This document shows positions 16,203 through 25,857 of a DNA stretch of 64,000 nt, piece after piece. The stretch is from Desulfocicer sp963675955 (GTDB taxonomy: Bacteria; Desulfobacterota; Desulfobacteria; Desulfobacterales; Desulfobacteraceae). The position numbers and the translations under genes are program-made. The notes under the pieces were generated by a model. It was not told where the DNA came from and searched no databases. It saw only the letters and a program-made list of their open reading frames with translations. Positions within the stretch are counted from its first letter, which is position 1; the number at the start of each line of letters is the position of its first letter. Where the stretch lies: NCBI GenBank assembly GCA_963675955.2, contig CAXXVR010000007.1:620001-684000 (forward strand). Direction: 5' to 3'.

Positions 16203-17789
16203 ATGGCCAAAATCATTAAAGGTCTGAACATCCCCGTGAACCGTGTAGAAGGGGATCTTGAAATCCGGGTAGATGTCAACGATCACCGCATTGAAGACGC
16301 CTGGAGTTCGGGTACCATGTTCCGGGGGTTTGAAAACATGATGGTGGGAAGAGGCTCCCTTGACGGCCTCGTCATCACCCCCCGCATCTGCGGTATCTGC
16401 AGTCTGACCCACCTGTCAGCGGCGGTGACTGCCCTGGACACCATTGTGGGCGTCACCCCGCCGGACAATGCCATTCGTCTTCGCAATGTTGCCCTGATGG
16501 CGGAAACCATCCAGAATGATATGAGACAGACCATTCTCATGTACATGGCGGATTTTACCAACCCCCAGGCCTATCAGCACCATCATCTTTTTCAAGAAGC
16601 CGTGGACCGCTATCAAATGTTAAAGGGTAAAAGCGTACTGGATGTCATAAGAAAAACCAAACGTCTTATAGAAGTCATTGCCATCATTGGTGGACAGTGG
16701 CCCCACACATCGTTTATGGTACCTGGAGGAGTTACATCCATTCCTGATACACCCAAGCTCATGCAATGCCAGGTCATCATTGATCAATTCAGAAGCTGGT
16801 ATGAATCCCGGGTTCTGGGGTGCAGCATTGAACGATGGCAGAAGGTGTCCACGCTGAAGGATCTGCACATCTGGCTGGATGAAAGCCCTTCACACCAGAC
16901 CAGCGAAGTGGGATTTTTTCTGCGGTTTGCCTTTAAAGCCGGGCTTCACACCTTTGGAAGAGGCACGGATCATTATATTTCCTTTGGCAATTTTCCCTTT
17001 CCCCAAGATACTAATGTCACCCCGCTGAATAAAAACAGTAGCCCATACCCGGGGAAAAAACAGGGGCAGTACTTCACAGCACCAGGATTTGCAACGGGCA
17101 TCACCTGCCAGGATCTGGATGCCACAAAGATAACCGAAGATATTTCAGCAGCCTGGTTTGATCAAAATAATTGTATTACCCATCCCTTTGACAGTGAAAC
17201 CCGGCCCTATGCATCGGGTACCACCGGTAATAAATACTCCTGGGTCAAGGCCCCCCGCTATGATGGCATGGCCGCAGAAACCGGCCCCCTGGCAGAGACC
17301 ATCATTGATGGCGTGCCCTTATTTCAAGATATGATACAGCAAAAAGGGACCAGCGCCCTGGTGCGCCAGTTGGCCCGGATCACCAGGCCTTCCAGACTGC
17401 TCCCGGCCATGGGAACCTGGCTGAATGAAGTTATGGCCCACCGGACTGACCCCTTTTACACCTCTGTAAAACGCATACCCGATGGACAGGGTGCGGGCAT
17501 GATCCAGGCAGCCCGGGGAGCCCTGGGACACTGGGTAAGCATAAAAAACAGGAAAATCAGCCACTACCAGATCATCACCCCCACAGCCTGGAACGGGTCT
17601 CCCCGGGATACTGGCATGAATCGCGGTCCCTGGGAGGAAGCCTTAAGGGGGTTGACCTTGAAAGATCTTGAAAATCCCGTGGAGGCAGGCCATGTGATTC
17701 GCTCCTTTGATCCCTGCATGGTGTGTGCCGTGCACACCCTTCAAAGAAACGGCACAGCAAAACACTTCAATGCCGGCTGGTCTTTTTAG
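16203..17789 (+). CDS. Group-2-like [NiFe] hydrogenase large (catalytic) subunit
   Basis: A 528-residue large subunit. Both NiFe-binding motifs are intact: RICGICSLTH (residues about 61-70) and DPCMVCAVH near the C-terminus, followed by a 17-residue tail. A tail after the last His is normally cut off by an endopeptidase during maturation. H2-sensor subunits HoxC/HupV usually lack it, so this protein may be a catalytic group 2 enzyme, or a sensor that still matures by cleavage. It starts 13 bp after the small subunit, and a protease gene follows after 26 bp. The flanking genes are signalling genes, which favours a sensing role; this is inference. Confidence 0.88.
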   Translation: MAKIIKGLNIPVNRVEGDLEIRVDVNDHRIEDAWSSGTMFRGFENMMVGRGSLDGLVITPRICGICSLTHLSAAVTALDTIVGVTPPDNAIRLRNVALMAETIQNDMRQTILMYMADFTNPQAYQHHHLFQEAVDRYQMLKGKSVLDVIRKTKRLIEVIAIIGGQWPHTSFMVPGGVTSIPDTPKLMQCQVIIDQFRSWYESRVLGCSIERWQKVSTLKDLHIWLDESPSHQTSEVGFFLRFAFKAGLHTFGRGTDHYISFGNFPFPQDTNVTPLNKNSSPYPGKKQGQYFTAPGFATGITCQDLDATKITEDISAAWFDQNNCITHPFDSETRPYASGTTGNKYSWVKAPRYDGMAAETGPLAETIIDGVPLFQDMIQQKGTSALVRQLARITRPSRLLPAMGTWLNEVMAHRTDPFYTSVKRIPDGQGAGMIQAARGALGHWVSIKNRKISHYQIITPTAWNGSPRDTGMNRGPWEEALRGLTLKDLENPVEAGHVIRSFDPCMVCAVHTLQRNGTAKHFNAGWSF

Positions 17790-17815
17790 ATTTGCGTCAT
17801 AAGTCATTTGAACCA

Positions 17816-18244
17816 ATGAAAAACAAAATCATATGTATTGGAAATCGTCTCATTGAAAATGACCGGGCAGGACTGCTGGTGTATGACCTGCTGGCCACAG
17901 TAAGAATGCCGCCCCACACAGAATTAATAGAAGGCGGCATATCCGGACTGAACCTGCTTTGTTTCCTTGAACATGCCGGAACAGTGGTATTTGTGGACAC
18001 AGTCTCGGGCTTTACCAACCCCGGTGGGGTGGTGGTCCTGAACAAAACACAGATAAAATCAGCATGCCCCAAACCTCATTATGGCCATGATGCCGGTATA
18101 GCCTATGTTCTGGAAGTGCTTCCCGGTGTATGTGACGCCCCGTTACCCCGGGAGATTTTCCTGGTGGGCCTGGAAGGACCGACCAGAAAATCCGCCATTG
18201 AACATGCAGCCAGGCTGTCGCTGTCACTGATTGACAAGTGCTGA
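17816..18244 (+). CDS. [NiFe] hydrogenase maturation endopeptidase (HupD/HyaD family)
   Basis: About 142 residues from the ATG at 17816; the open frame upstream overlaps the hydrogenase gene and is not homologous. The N-terminus IICIGNRLIENDRAGLLVYD matches the HycI/HupD family start (GIGNxLxxDDGxG), including the first metal-binding acid. DTVSGFTNPGG corresponds to the family's second conserved region, and HYGHDAGIAYVLE supplies the His. Enzymes of this family remove the C-terminal tail of the large subunit after nickel insertion. Its place directly behind the large-subunit gene, which encodes such a tail, supports this role. Confidence 0.82.
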   Translation: MKNKIICIGNRLIENDRAGLLVYDLLATVRMPPHTELIEGGISGLNLLCFLEHAGTVVFVDTVSGFTNPGGVVVLNKTQIKSACPKPHYGHDAGIAYVLEVLPGVCDAPLPREIFLVGLEGPTRKSAIEHAARLSLSLIDKC

Positions 18245-18388
18245 CGGGGTCACGGCACCATAATAAAGACCAGGCGCGGTCACACCATTGGCCTCCCTGG
18301 AGTGAACCCTGGCGAGTATAAAGGCTGGCAGAGGGTATGACCAGCCCCAACATCGGATGATCATGTAAAAAGGATTTATCTCACAAAC

Positions 18389-21300
18389 ATGTACTGCATG
18401 GACACGGAAAGGGAAAAAACCAGCGCAGAACTTAAAGCCGAAAACAAAATGCTGCGCCAGGAAATTAAAGTTGCCAGGGAGGCGGCCACCATTACGGCGC
18501 GACTGGTGGTAAAACAGTTTGAAAAAACCGACCGAACACTGGGCCATCTGGAGGCGGCCAATGCCCAGCGCCGGGCGGTGCTGGATGCTGCCACCCAGTT
18601 GTCCATCATATCCACGGATCTTGATGGCAAAATCACCCTGTTCAACAGCGGTGCCGAATATCTGCTGGGATTTTCCAGGGAAGAAATGGTAAAGAAAAAA
18701 AATATCGGCATCCTCCATGTAAAAAAAGAATTAAGACAGTACGCCCACGTTCTGACTGGTGTCATGCCTGTGGAACCCAGGGCCATTGATATCTTTGCCC
18801 AACATGTCAAACAGCATGTTTCCCAGACCCATGAGTGGACCTATATCTGCAAAAACGGCACCCTGCTTCCCGTAAATCTATCCATCACCGCTTTTTATAA
18901 TGCCCGGGGTATCATGCGGGGATATCTGTTCACAGCCATGGACATGAGCAGCCAGAAACACATGAAACAGGAACTGATTCTGGCCATGGAAGCCGCAGAA
19001 GCCGCCAATGCCTCCAAGGGTGATTTTCTGGCCCGCATGAGCCATGAAATCAGAACCCCCATGAACGGCATCATCGGCATGGCCCATCTCATGGGGAAAA
19101 CCTCCCTGAACGACATCCAGACAAATTTTCTTGATAAAATTCAAAGTTCCGCCAGAACCCTTCTGAACCTCATCAACGATATCCTTGATTTTTCTAAAAT
19201 TGATGCTGGCAAACTCACCCTGGAATGCATTGATTTTAGACTGGAAGATGTCCTGGCCAATGTGGTGAACACCATTGGATTCATGGCAGAAGATAAGGGA
19301 CTGGAATTTTTGTTCCAGGTGGATCAGAAGGTTCCCTCAAAGCTCAAGGGAGACCCCTTGAGACTGGGACAGATTTTAATGAATCTGGCCGGTAATGCCA
19401 TCAAGTTCACTGAAAAAGGAGAAGTCGTTATTTCCGTCAGCCTTGATGAAGATCCTGAGATTAATACATGTAATCCGCCTGGAGTCATGCCGGAGAAACA
19501 GCATGAATCTGGCCTTAAAAACACACCCCAGAACAACGAGACCTCCTGCCATGATCTCTGCCGGCAGGCAATGTTAAAATTCTCCGTCAAAGACAGTGGA
19601 GTGGGGTTACATGCCGATCAAATCAGCTCTTTGTTTGAAGCCTTCAGCCAGGCAGATGATTCCATCACCCGAAAGTATGGGGGCACAGGACTGGGCCTTT
19701 CCATCTGCAGCCAGCTGACCCGGATGATGGGGGGAAACATATGGGTGGAAAGCACCCCCAATGAGGGATCCACCTTTATTTTCACTGCAAAACTGGCCTG
19801 TTCATCCCCCCCTGTTCCAGCCCCTGATCCAATACACAGCCCCTTCCATGGAAAACATGCCCTGGTGGTGGATGATAACAGAGCCGCCCGGGAATTGCTG
19901 GTATCCATGCTGAAATCCTTTGGTATGGAAGTGGACAGCGCACCGGATGGACAAACCGCCATTGATCTACTTGAAAACACCCTTGCTCCCCCCCCTTACT
20001 ATGATGTGGTACTGCTGGACTGGATCATGCCGGGAATGGACGGCATTGAAACCGCCCGGCGCATTAAGGCCCATGAAGGCCTTGACAGAACCCCGGCCAT
20101 GCTCATGGTAACGGCCAATGCCAGGGAAGAGGCACGCATGGCCGCCACAGAAACGGGGATAAAGGCCTTTCTTTTAAAACCGGTGTATCCATCGGTGATG
20201 TACAACACCCTCCAGGAGAGCATGGGACTTGCCCCTGATTCCCCCACAGACCCGCTGGTGCCACGAACAAGCACAGATATCGGCCTGTCCACCGCCATGG
20301 AAAATATCCGGGGGGCACATATTCTCCTGGTGGAAGACAACGCCATCAACCAGGAGGTGGCACGGGCATTTCTTGAAGATATCGGCATGGTGGTGGACAT
20401 CGCGGACAATGGACAGGCCTGTCTTGACATGATTGATCAAAAGACCTTTGATCTCATCCTCATGGATATTCAGATGCCGGTGCTGGACGGCCTGGAAACC
20501 ACCCGGATTATCCGCAATGAAAGAAAACTGCAGCACCTTCCCATCATTGCCATGACTGCCCATGCCATGGCAGGGGATCAGGAAAAAAGCCTCAAGGCAG
20601 GCATGAACGGGCACCTGAACAAACCGGTGAATCCTGCCAGACTTTACCAGGTTCTGCAACGGTTCATTCCAGAAAAAAAGGGGAAACACATTCCCGGGAA
20701 AACCTGTGAAAGTACCCCGCCAGCCATGACTGAAACACATCTTTGTAAGTCCACAGCCCCCCAGGAATTAAAGTCCCCTCCGACATCGGTACTGCCCCCA
20801 CTGAAAGGAATCGACCAGGCCAGTGCACTGGCCCGCCTGAACCATAAACCCGAACTTCTTTTAACGCTTCTTCATGACTTTAAAAAAACATATCACAATC
20901 ATCCGGCATATCTGCAGGAACTGCTGGCGCAAAATGAAACAGAAAAAATCAAGATATGTGCCCACACCATCAAAGGCATAGCCGGTTACATGGCAGCCCA
21001 GTCGTTATTTCAACATGCTGCAGATCTGGAAGATCACCTGAAGGCCATTGAAGTGACAGACCCGGCACCACCGGAATCCACCACCTCCCCCGGGACTGTG
21101 GATCTTTCCATGGTTCATGGATTTATCAATGAAATGCAACGCATGCTGAACACTCTGGATCAATTGCCTGAGCCAAAGCAGACCACCCTTGACACCCTGA
21201 AAAATCAGGAGAACAGGCCCCCAACACCACGTCATCACATCACGGACCTGGATGAAGAAAAACAAGAAAGGCTCAAAACCTTCTACGAACTTCTGCTAAA

Positions 21301-21448
21301 AGGAGAATTCATGGCCATGGAATTGCTGCCGGATGTAACGAAAATTCTCAAAGAAATTGGCTATGAAAGGGAACTTCGTGATATCATGAATTCCATGGAT
21401 GATATTGAATTTGCACAGGCAGCAGATGTAATGAAGGGCTGGTTTTAA
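18389..21448 (+). CDS. BarA-like hybrid histidine kinase (PAS-HisKA-HATPase-REC-REC-HPt)
   Basis: 1019 residues with no obvious membrane segment, so probably cytoplasmic. Order: N-terminal coiled coil (5-60), PAS (about 65-190), HisKA with His219 in MSHEIRTPMNG, HATPase (about 320-470, with DSGVG and GGTGLGLSI boxes), receiver 1 (about 490-610, Asp near 544 in LLDWIMPG), receiver 2 (about 645-765, Asp in LMDIQMP near 693) and an HPt domain with CAHTIKGIAG (His near 858), then a short helical tail. It encodes a complete phosphorelay in one chain. In Ralstonia the H2 sensor HoxBC signals to HoxJ, a soluble PAS histidine kinase. This gene follows a group-2-like hydrogenase and protease, so a HoxJ-like role is a reasonable inference. 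Confidence 0.88.
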   Translation: MYCMDTEREKTSAELKAENKMLRQEIKVAREAATITARLVVKQFEKTDRTLGHLEAANAQRRAVLDAATQLSIISTDLDGKITLFNSGAEYLLGFSREEMVKKKNIGILHVKKELRQYAHVLTGVMPVEPRAIDIFAQHVKQHVSQTHEWTYICKNGTLLPVNLSITAFYNARGIMRGYLFTAMDMSSQKHMKQELILAMEAAEAANASKGDFLARMSHEIRTPMNGIIGMAHLMGKTSLNDIQTNFLDKIQSSARTLLNLINDILDFSKIDAGKLTLECIDFRLEDVLANVVNTIGFMAEDKGLEFLFQVDQKVPSKLKGDPLRLGQILMNLAGNAIKFTEKGEVVISVSLDEDPEINTCNPPGVMPEKQHESGLKNTPQNNETSCHDLCRQAMLKFSVKDSGVGLHADQISSLFEAFSQADDSITRKYGGTGLGLSICSQLTRMMGGNIWVESTPNEGSTFIFTAKLACSSPPVPAPDPIHSPFHGKHALVVDDNRAARELLVSMLKSFGMEVDSAPDGQTAIDLLENTLAPPPYYDVVLLDWIMPGMDGIETARRIKAHEGLDRTPAMLMVTANAREEARMAATETGIKAFLLKPVYPSVMYNTLQESMGLAPDSPTDPLVPRTSTDIGLSTAMENIRGAHILLVEDNAINQEVARAFLEDIGMVVDIADNGQACLDMIDQKTFDLILMDIQMPVLDGLETTRIIRNERKLQHLPIIAMTAHAMAGDQEKSLKAGMNGHLNKPVNPARLYQVLQRFIPEKKGKHIPGKTCESTPPAMTETHLCKSTAPQELKSPPTSVLPPLKGIDQASALARLNHKPELLLTLLHDFKKTYHNHPAYLQELLAQNETEKIKICAHTIKGIAGYMAAQSLFQHAADLEDHLKAIEVTDPAPPESTTSPGTVDLSMVHGFINEMQRMLNTLDQLPEPKQTTLDTLKNQENRPPTPRHHITDLDEEKQERLKTFYELLLKGEFMAMELLPDVTKILKEIGYERELRDIMNSMDDIEFAQAADVMKGWF

Positions 21449-21499
21449 TTTCATTTACATAATCAAGCCGAATATTTACAAGCAGGGAGGAACAAAAAC

Positions 21500-22171
21500 T
21501 TGGATATTCAACACAAGTTGATCGAAATGATTCAAGTGGCAGACCGTCAGGGTGCCGGTGTACTCATGGACACTTGGGCCCAGCAACACGGCTATGAACG
21601 GCTGCTTAAAGAGGTCCTGGAACCCATGCTGCTGCTCATCGGAGAAAAATGGCGAACCTCAGAGACCTTTACCCTGGCCCAGGCCTATGTGGCCGCCAAG
21701 GTGGCAGAGGATGCACTGCTTAAAACCGCTGCCCATAAAAAGCGTTCCAATATAAATCCATCCCAAAAGGGTCCGGTGGTCATCGGGAATATCGAAGACG
21801 ATTTCCATTCCCTTGGTAGAAGAATGGTGGGCATTTTTCTGCAGGCAGACGGCTGGATCGTCCACGATCTTGGCAATGATGTGCCTGCCGCAAATTTTGT
21901 AGATAAAGCCGTTGAACTTGGTGCAAGGGTCATTGGCGTATCAGCCATGATGCGCACCACGGCCCGCAATATCCCGCAGGTCAGGTCCGAATTGACACGT
22001 CGGGGCCTGGACGGTCATATCCAGCTGGCTGTGGGAGGTGCAGTCTTCATGGTTTGCCCGGACCTTGACCGGGAAGTGGGGGGAGACGGCACCACCCGCA
22101 CGGCCATTGATGCCCCGGTGCTTTTTCAGCGTCTCTGGGATGCATCCCTTAAAAAGGAGACCCAGGAATGA
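21500..22171 (+). CDS. Corrinoid protein (MtaC/MttC-like cobalamin-binding)
   Basis: 223 residues starting at an unusual TTG (21500) with GGGAGG nine bases upstream. The N-terminal helical cap (residues 1-85) is followed by a B12-binding Rossmann domain. DFHSLG supplies the lower-axial histidine motif DxHxxG, GVSAMMRTT replaces the SxL segment, and VGGAVF gives the GG motif. Proteins of this family carry a methyl group on cobalt between a substrate-specific methyltransferase and a second methyltransferase. The next gene overlaps by 4 bp and encodes an MtaA/UroD-like protein, the expected partner. No substrate methyltransferase of the MtaB type is in the cluster. The MttB genes 14 kb away are possible but distant partners. 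Confidence 0.85.
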   Translation: MDIQHKLIEMIQVADRQGAGVLMDTWAQQHGYERLLKEVLEPMLLLIGEKWRTSETFTLAQAYVAAKVAEDALLKTAAHKKRSNINPSQKGPVVIGNIEDDFHSLGRRMVGIFLQADGWIVHDLGNDVPAANFVDKAVELGARVIGVSAMMRTTARNIPQVRSELTRRGLDGHIQLAVGGAVFMVCPDLDREVGGDGTTRTAIDAPVLFQRLWDASLKKETQE

Positions 22172-23199
22172 ACCGTTTTCAAAGAGTCGCAGGTACATTG
22201 GAAGGAACCCCCCTGGATCGAAGGGCCTTTGTTCCCGTAATGAGTCTTTACGGGGCCCGTATGACCCATTGCCCCCTTCAGCGGTACTACACCGAACCTG
22301 CAGCATATGTTGCCGGGCAGATTGCCGTTGACAGGGCCTTTGAACCGGATATGATTTTCAGCCCGTTTGCCTTTGCATTAATTGGTGCAGCCTTTGGCAG
22401 CAAACTTAAGATATCCGGGATACAGGCACCCAATATCAGTAGGCCCGCCATCACCTCCATTGATGAATGGGATCAGCTTGCCCTGCCAGATCCCGATACC
22501 AATCCCCATCTGCTCTATTTACAACAGACAACCCGACTAATGGCCATGGAATTTAGAGACAGGGTGCCCATTGCAGCCTGTTTGCCAGCCCCCATGGACA
22601 TCCCGGCCCTGGTTATGGGCATGGAGGGGTGGATGGAATTATTAATGTTTAATAAAAAAGGCGCGCAAAGCGTATTGGAAAGGACCGGCCAGTTCTTCAT
22701 ACAATTGGCCAACCGCCTTTTTTCCCAGGGGGCCATGATGGCATTTGTGCCATGTGCCTACGCCTCCCCGGCGGTTCTCATGCGTGATTCGGTGGAATCT
22801 CTGATACGACCGGCAATGAAACATGCCCTGGCACAACTGAAAGGCCCTGCTGTTTTGCATCATTGCGGTGCACCCCTGCTGGCTCACCTGGACATTCTAA
22901 GGGGGTTGCCATCGGCTGTGGGTTTTGCCCTCAATTATGAAGAGGGGCTGAACAAGGCACGACAGTTGGTGGGGCCTGATCCCGTTCTGCTAAGCGGCCC
23001 ACATGGTCCAAGCCTGGTGGAAATGAAGGCAGATCAGGTTGAAACCCTGTGCAGATCAATTTTGCAGGAAAGAGACATGAAAAAAGAGAGGCGCTTTATT
23101 CTGGTCACCCTGGGTGCTGATGTCCCCTATGATACACCACCGGAGAACCTGGATGCCATCCGAAAAGCTCTGGCTGAAGTGGGATGGAATGCCACATGA
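22168..23199 (+). CDS. Uroporphyrinogen decarboxylase-family methyltransferase (MtaA/CmuA-like)
   Basis: 343 residues of the URO-D/MtaA family. The typical N-terminus (MNRFQRVAGTLEGTPLDRRAFVP in residues 1-23) is that of methylcobamide:thiol/cofactor methyltransferases, not of haem synthesis. A His-x-Cys zinc motif is visible in LHHCGAPLLAHLDI near residue 233, followed by VGFALNYEEGLNKAR and the C-terminal ENLDAIRKAL helix seen in MtaA-like proteins. It probably moves the methyl group from the corrinoid protein upstream to an acceptor such as tetrahydrofolate or a thiol. It overlaps both neighbours by 4 bp, implying translational coupling. Confidence 0.82.
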   Translation: MNRFQRVAGTLEGTPLDRRAFVPVMSLYGARMTHCPLQRYYTEPAAYVAGQIAVDRAFEPDMIFSPFAFALIGAAFGSKLKISGIQAPNISRPAITSIDEWDQLALPDPDTNPHLLYLQQTTRLMAMEFRDRVPIAACLPAPMDIPALVMGMEGWMELLMFNKKGAQSVLERTGQFFIQLANRLFSQGAMMAFVPCAYASPAVLMRDSVESLIRPAMKHALAQLKGPAVLHHCGAPLLAHLDILRGLPSAVGFALNYEEGLNKARQLVGPDPVLLSGPHGPSLVEMKADQVETLCRSILQERDMKKERRFILVTLGADVPYDTPPENLDAIRKALAEVGWNAT

Positions 23200-23792
23200 A
23201 AAAAAATAACAAACAAAACCTGATCGTCATTTGCTGCGCCGTATTTGAATCCGAAATCATGGCTCTAAAACAACGCCATTGGCCGGAGATGACCATTCAT
23301 TTTGAAAGTTCCATGCTCCACATGAGGCCTGATAAACTGGCAAGCAGATTGGATATGAAACTTCAACCGGAGTTTCTGGAACATCACAATGTTCTGCTGA
23401 TCTACGGTGATTGCTGCATGGAAATGGCAGATTTCACAAAAAGACCGGGGGTTGTCCGCGTATGCGGTAACAACTGTTGTGAGTTACTGCTGGGAAAGAA
23501 GGCATATAAGCAACTTTCCCATGAGGGTGCTTTTTTCCTTTTTCCGGAATGGGCCAGGCGCTGGCGACATGTTTTTAATGTGGAACTGGGCCTGAACCGT
23601 GCCAATGCGGCCAGTCTCATGGGAGAAATGCACAGCAAACTTGTTTATCTTAACACCGGTGTGGTTCCCGTATCCATAGCCGATTTAAAAGAATGTGCAG
23701 GGTACTGCGGGCTGCCCTGGGAGGTAATGCAGGTGTCCATTGACCCGTTATTCACAGCTATTCAAAACGCCTTGAATAAACTCAATGTATAA
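23196..23792 (+). CDS. DUF1638 domain protein
   Basis: 198 residues from the ATG at 23196, which shares an ATGA overlap with the stop of the methyltransferase gene. It resembles DUF1638 (PF07796), a Cys-rich family of unknown function that often sits beside corrinoid methyltransferase genes. Conserved-looking parts are ICCAVFESEI at the start, LLIYGDCCMEM near residue 70, the CGNNCCELLLG segment near 93, and YLNTGVVP near 155. The paired Cys residues suggest metal or corrinoid handling; this is inference from composition only. Confidence 0.75.
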   Translation: MKKNNKQNLIVICCAVFESEIMALKQRHWPEMTIHFESSMLHMRPDKLASRLDMKLQPEFLEHHNVLLIYGDCCMEMADFTKRPGVVRVCGNNCCELLLGKKAYKQLSHEGAFFLFPEWARRWRHVFNVELGLNRANAASLMGEMHSKLVYLNTGVVPVSIADLKECAGYCGLPWEVMQVSIDPLFTAIQNALNKLNV

Positions 23793-23802
23793 AGGATCAT
23801 CT

Positions 23803-25836
23803 ATGAACAACAACACCATTCGCCAGGACCCGGCTTTTCTGGCAATGACAATGGACATTCTGGATAACATGTTATCCAGCTCAGATAATCCCGGTCAACT
23901 GGCCCGATACCTCACCGAAGAGATCAGAGAACTCACCGGAACTCGCTGTGTTCTGCTCATCCAATGCCTGGGAGACACCCACACCGTCATGGATGTTAAT
24001 CCTGCACGTCTTGGCAAATGGGCTGAATCTGAAGAGATGCAAGTTTTGTATAGAGCCATCCATGGTTTCACAAAAGCCCAGATCTGGGATACAAAGGTCC
24101 CCTGTGAAGCGTCTGAGATATTACATAAAAACGGATTTAACTTATCCATTATAGTGCCATTACAGGTGGGGTCAACCCAGGTGGGGGCCATGCTCTTGCT
24201 GGGAATTCCCGATGGAAAGCATATTAAAAGTGAACTTGAACTGTTAAACACCCTATCCAAAGTGCTGGCATTGGTATTTCGCAATGCCCTGCTCTACGAG
24301 GATCAGGAAAAGGCCATAGCCCATCGGACAAAAGAACTGATGCTGTATGGGTTCAGTATGGATAACATGGAGGATGCCGTATACTGGGTCAATCCTGATT
24401 CCAGTTTCAAAAAAATTAATTTATCTGCCTGCAAGATGTTAGAATATTCCTACGAGGAGTTGTCCTGTCTTTCCCTTACTGATGTAAGCCCTGAATTTTT
24501 CCAACACAATTGGCCAAAGCACTGGGATAAACTAAAACAGGCAGGTAGCATCAACTTTGAAACCATCTTCCAGACCAAAACCGGTCGATACATTCCAGTG
24601 GATATTTCTGCCAACTACTTTGAAATTGATGGCAAGGCATATAAATGCGCTGTTGCCAGGGACATAAGCGAACGAAAACGACTGGAATCCCGCCTGCAGC
24701 AGGTACAGAAGATGGAGGCAATCGGCACCCTTGCCGGGGGCATTGCCCATGATTTTAACAATATTTTGTCCCCCATTATCGGATTCACCGAATTGCTCCG
24801 GGAAGATCTTCCCAAAAACAGCCTGGAGCAGGACAGCGTCACGGAAATCCTTCAAGCCGCTTTGAGAGCCAAGGATCTGGTGAAACAAATTCTTACATTC
24901 AGCCGCCAGAATGATCAAGAACTCAAACCCGTTAAAGTTCAGTCCATACTGAAGGAAGGACTTAAGTTACTTCGATCTTCCATTCCCAGAACCATAGATA
25001 TTCAAACCGATATAGATCCCCACTGCGGCGTAATCATTGCAAATCCCACCCAGATTCACCAAATCATTATGAACCTTGCCACCAATGCATATCACGCCAT
25101 GCAAAGATCAGGGGGGCAATTAAAAGTAACGCTCAGGCAGAAACATATTGAATCAAACCCCATGGGGTTTTCAGAATTAGCCGCCGGTAAATATGCAGTA
25201 CTGAAAGTAATTGATACAGGGACAGGTATTGAAAAGGGCGTAATGGATAAAATATTTGACCCCTATTTTACCACCAAAGAAAAAGAACGCGGAACCGGCT
25301 TGGGGCTGTCAGTGGTACAGGGAATCGTTAAAAGCTGCAACGGACACATCGACATAAACAGCAAACTTGGCAAAGGCACTGAGGTCCATGTATACCTGCC
25401 GATCATGGAAAAAACAGTTCATACCACCTCACAAAAAGTAATCGAGTCCGTTCAGGGAGGCATGGAAAGCATACTCCTGATAGATGATGAAAAGGGTATC
25501 GTTAAAATGGTGCAGCAAATGCTTGAACGATTGGGTTATCAAGTGACATCTCACACCAGAAGTCCCGAGGCACTCAGGGTATTTCAGGCAAACCCGAATA
25601 AATTTGATCTGATCATTTCAGATATGGCCATGCCTCAAATAACTGGACTTGAGCTTGCAAATGAAATTAAAATCCTGAGACCGGACATTCCCGTGATCAT
25701 CTGTACGGGTTTCAGTGAGCAGATCAATGAGGATATATACAAGGAACTGGGTATCGAGATATGCCTCACAAAACCGGTTATAAAAAAGGAAATGGCCAAG
25801 GCTATCAGAGATGCTTTAGCCAGGGACAACCGATGA
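23803..25836 (+). CDS. Hybrid histidine kinase (GAF-PAS-HisKA-HATPase-REC)
   Basis: About 677 residues from the ATG at 23803, preceded by AAAGGATC; the few codons before it are not needed. Order: GAF (about 30-170), PAS (about 185-290), HisKA with His315 in GGIAHDFNNILSPI, HATPase with NLATNAYHAM (N box), DTGTGIEKGVMDKIFDP and GTGLGLSV, and a C-terminal receiver (about 555-670) with the acceptor Asp near 606 (IISDMAMPQ). It has no membrane segment. The kinase subtype with HDFNN resembles NtrB-like enzymes that often act with sigma-54 regulators. It lies 11 bp behind the DUF1638 gene and 22 bp before a REC-GGDEF gene, its probable output partner. Confidence 0.88.
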   Translation: MNNNTIRQDPAFLAMTMDILDNMLSSSDNPGQLARYLTEEIRELTGTRCVLLIQCLGDTHTVMDVNPARLGKWAESEEMQVLYRAIHGFTKAQIWDTKVPCEASEILHKNGFNLSIIVPLQVGSTQVGAMLLLGIPDGKHIKSELELLNTLSKVLALVFRNALLYEDQEKAIAHRTKELMLYGFSMDNMEDAVYWVNPDSSFKKINLSACKMLEYSYEELSCLSLTDVSPEFFQHNWPKHWDKLKQAGSINFETIFQTKTGRYIPVDISANYFEIDGKAYKCAVARDISERKRLESRLQQVQKMEAIGTLAGGIAHDFNNILSPIIGFTELLREDLPKNSLEQDSVTEILQAALRAKDLVKQILTFSRQNDQELKPVKVQSILKEGLKLLRSSIPRTIDIQTDIDPHCGVIIANPTQIHQIIMNLATNAYHAMQRSGGQLKVTLRQKHIESNPMGFSELAAGKYAVLKVIDTGTGIEKGVMDKIFDPYFTTKEKERGTGLGLSVVQGIVKSCNGHIDINSKLGKGTEVHVYLPIMEKTVHTTSQKVIESVQGGMESILLIDDEKGIVKMVQQMLERLGYQVTSHTRSPEALRVFQANPNKFDLIISDMAMPQITGLELANEIKILRPDIPVIICTGFSEQINEDIYKELGIEICLTKPVIKKEMAKAIRDALARDNR

Positions 25837-25857
25837 CAAAAGTGAATGGAACCTCAC

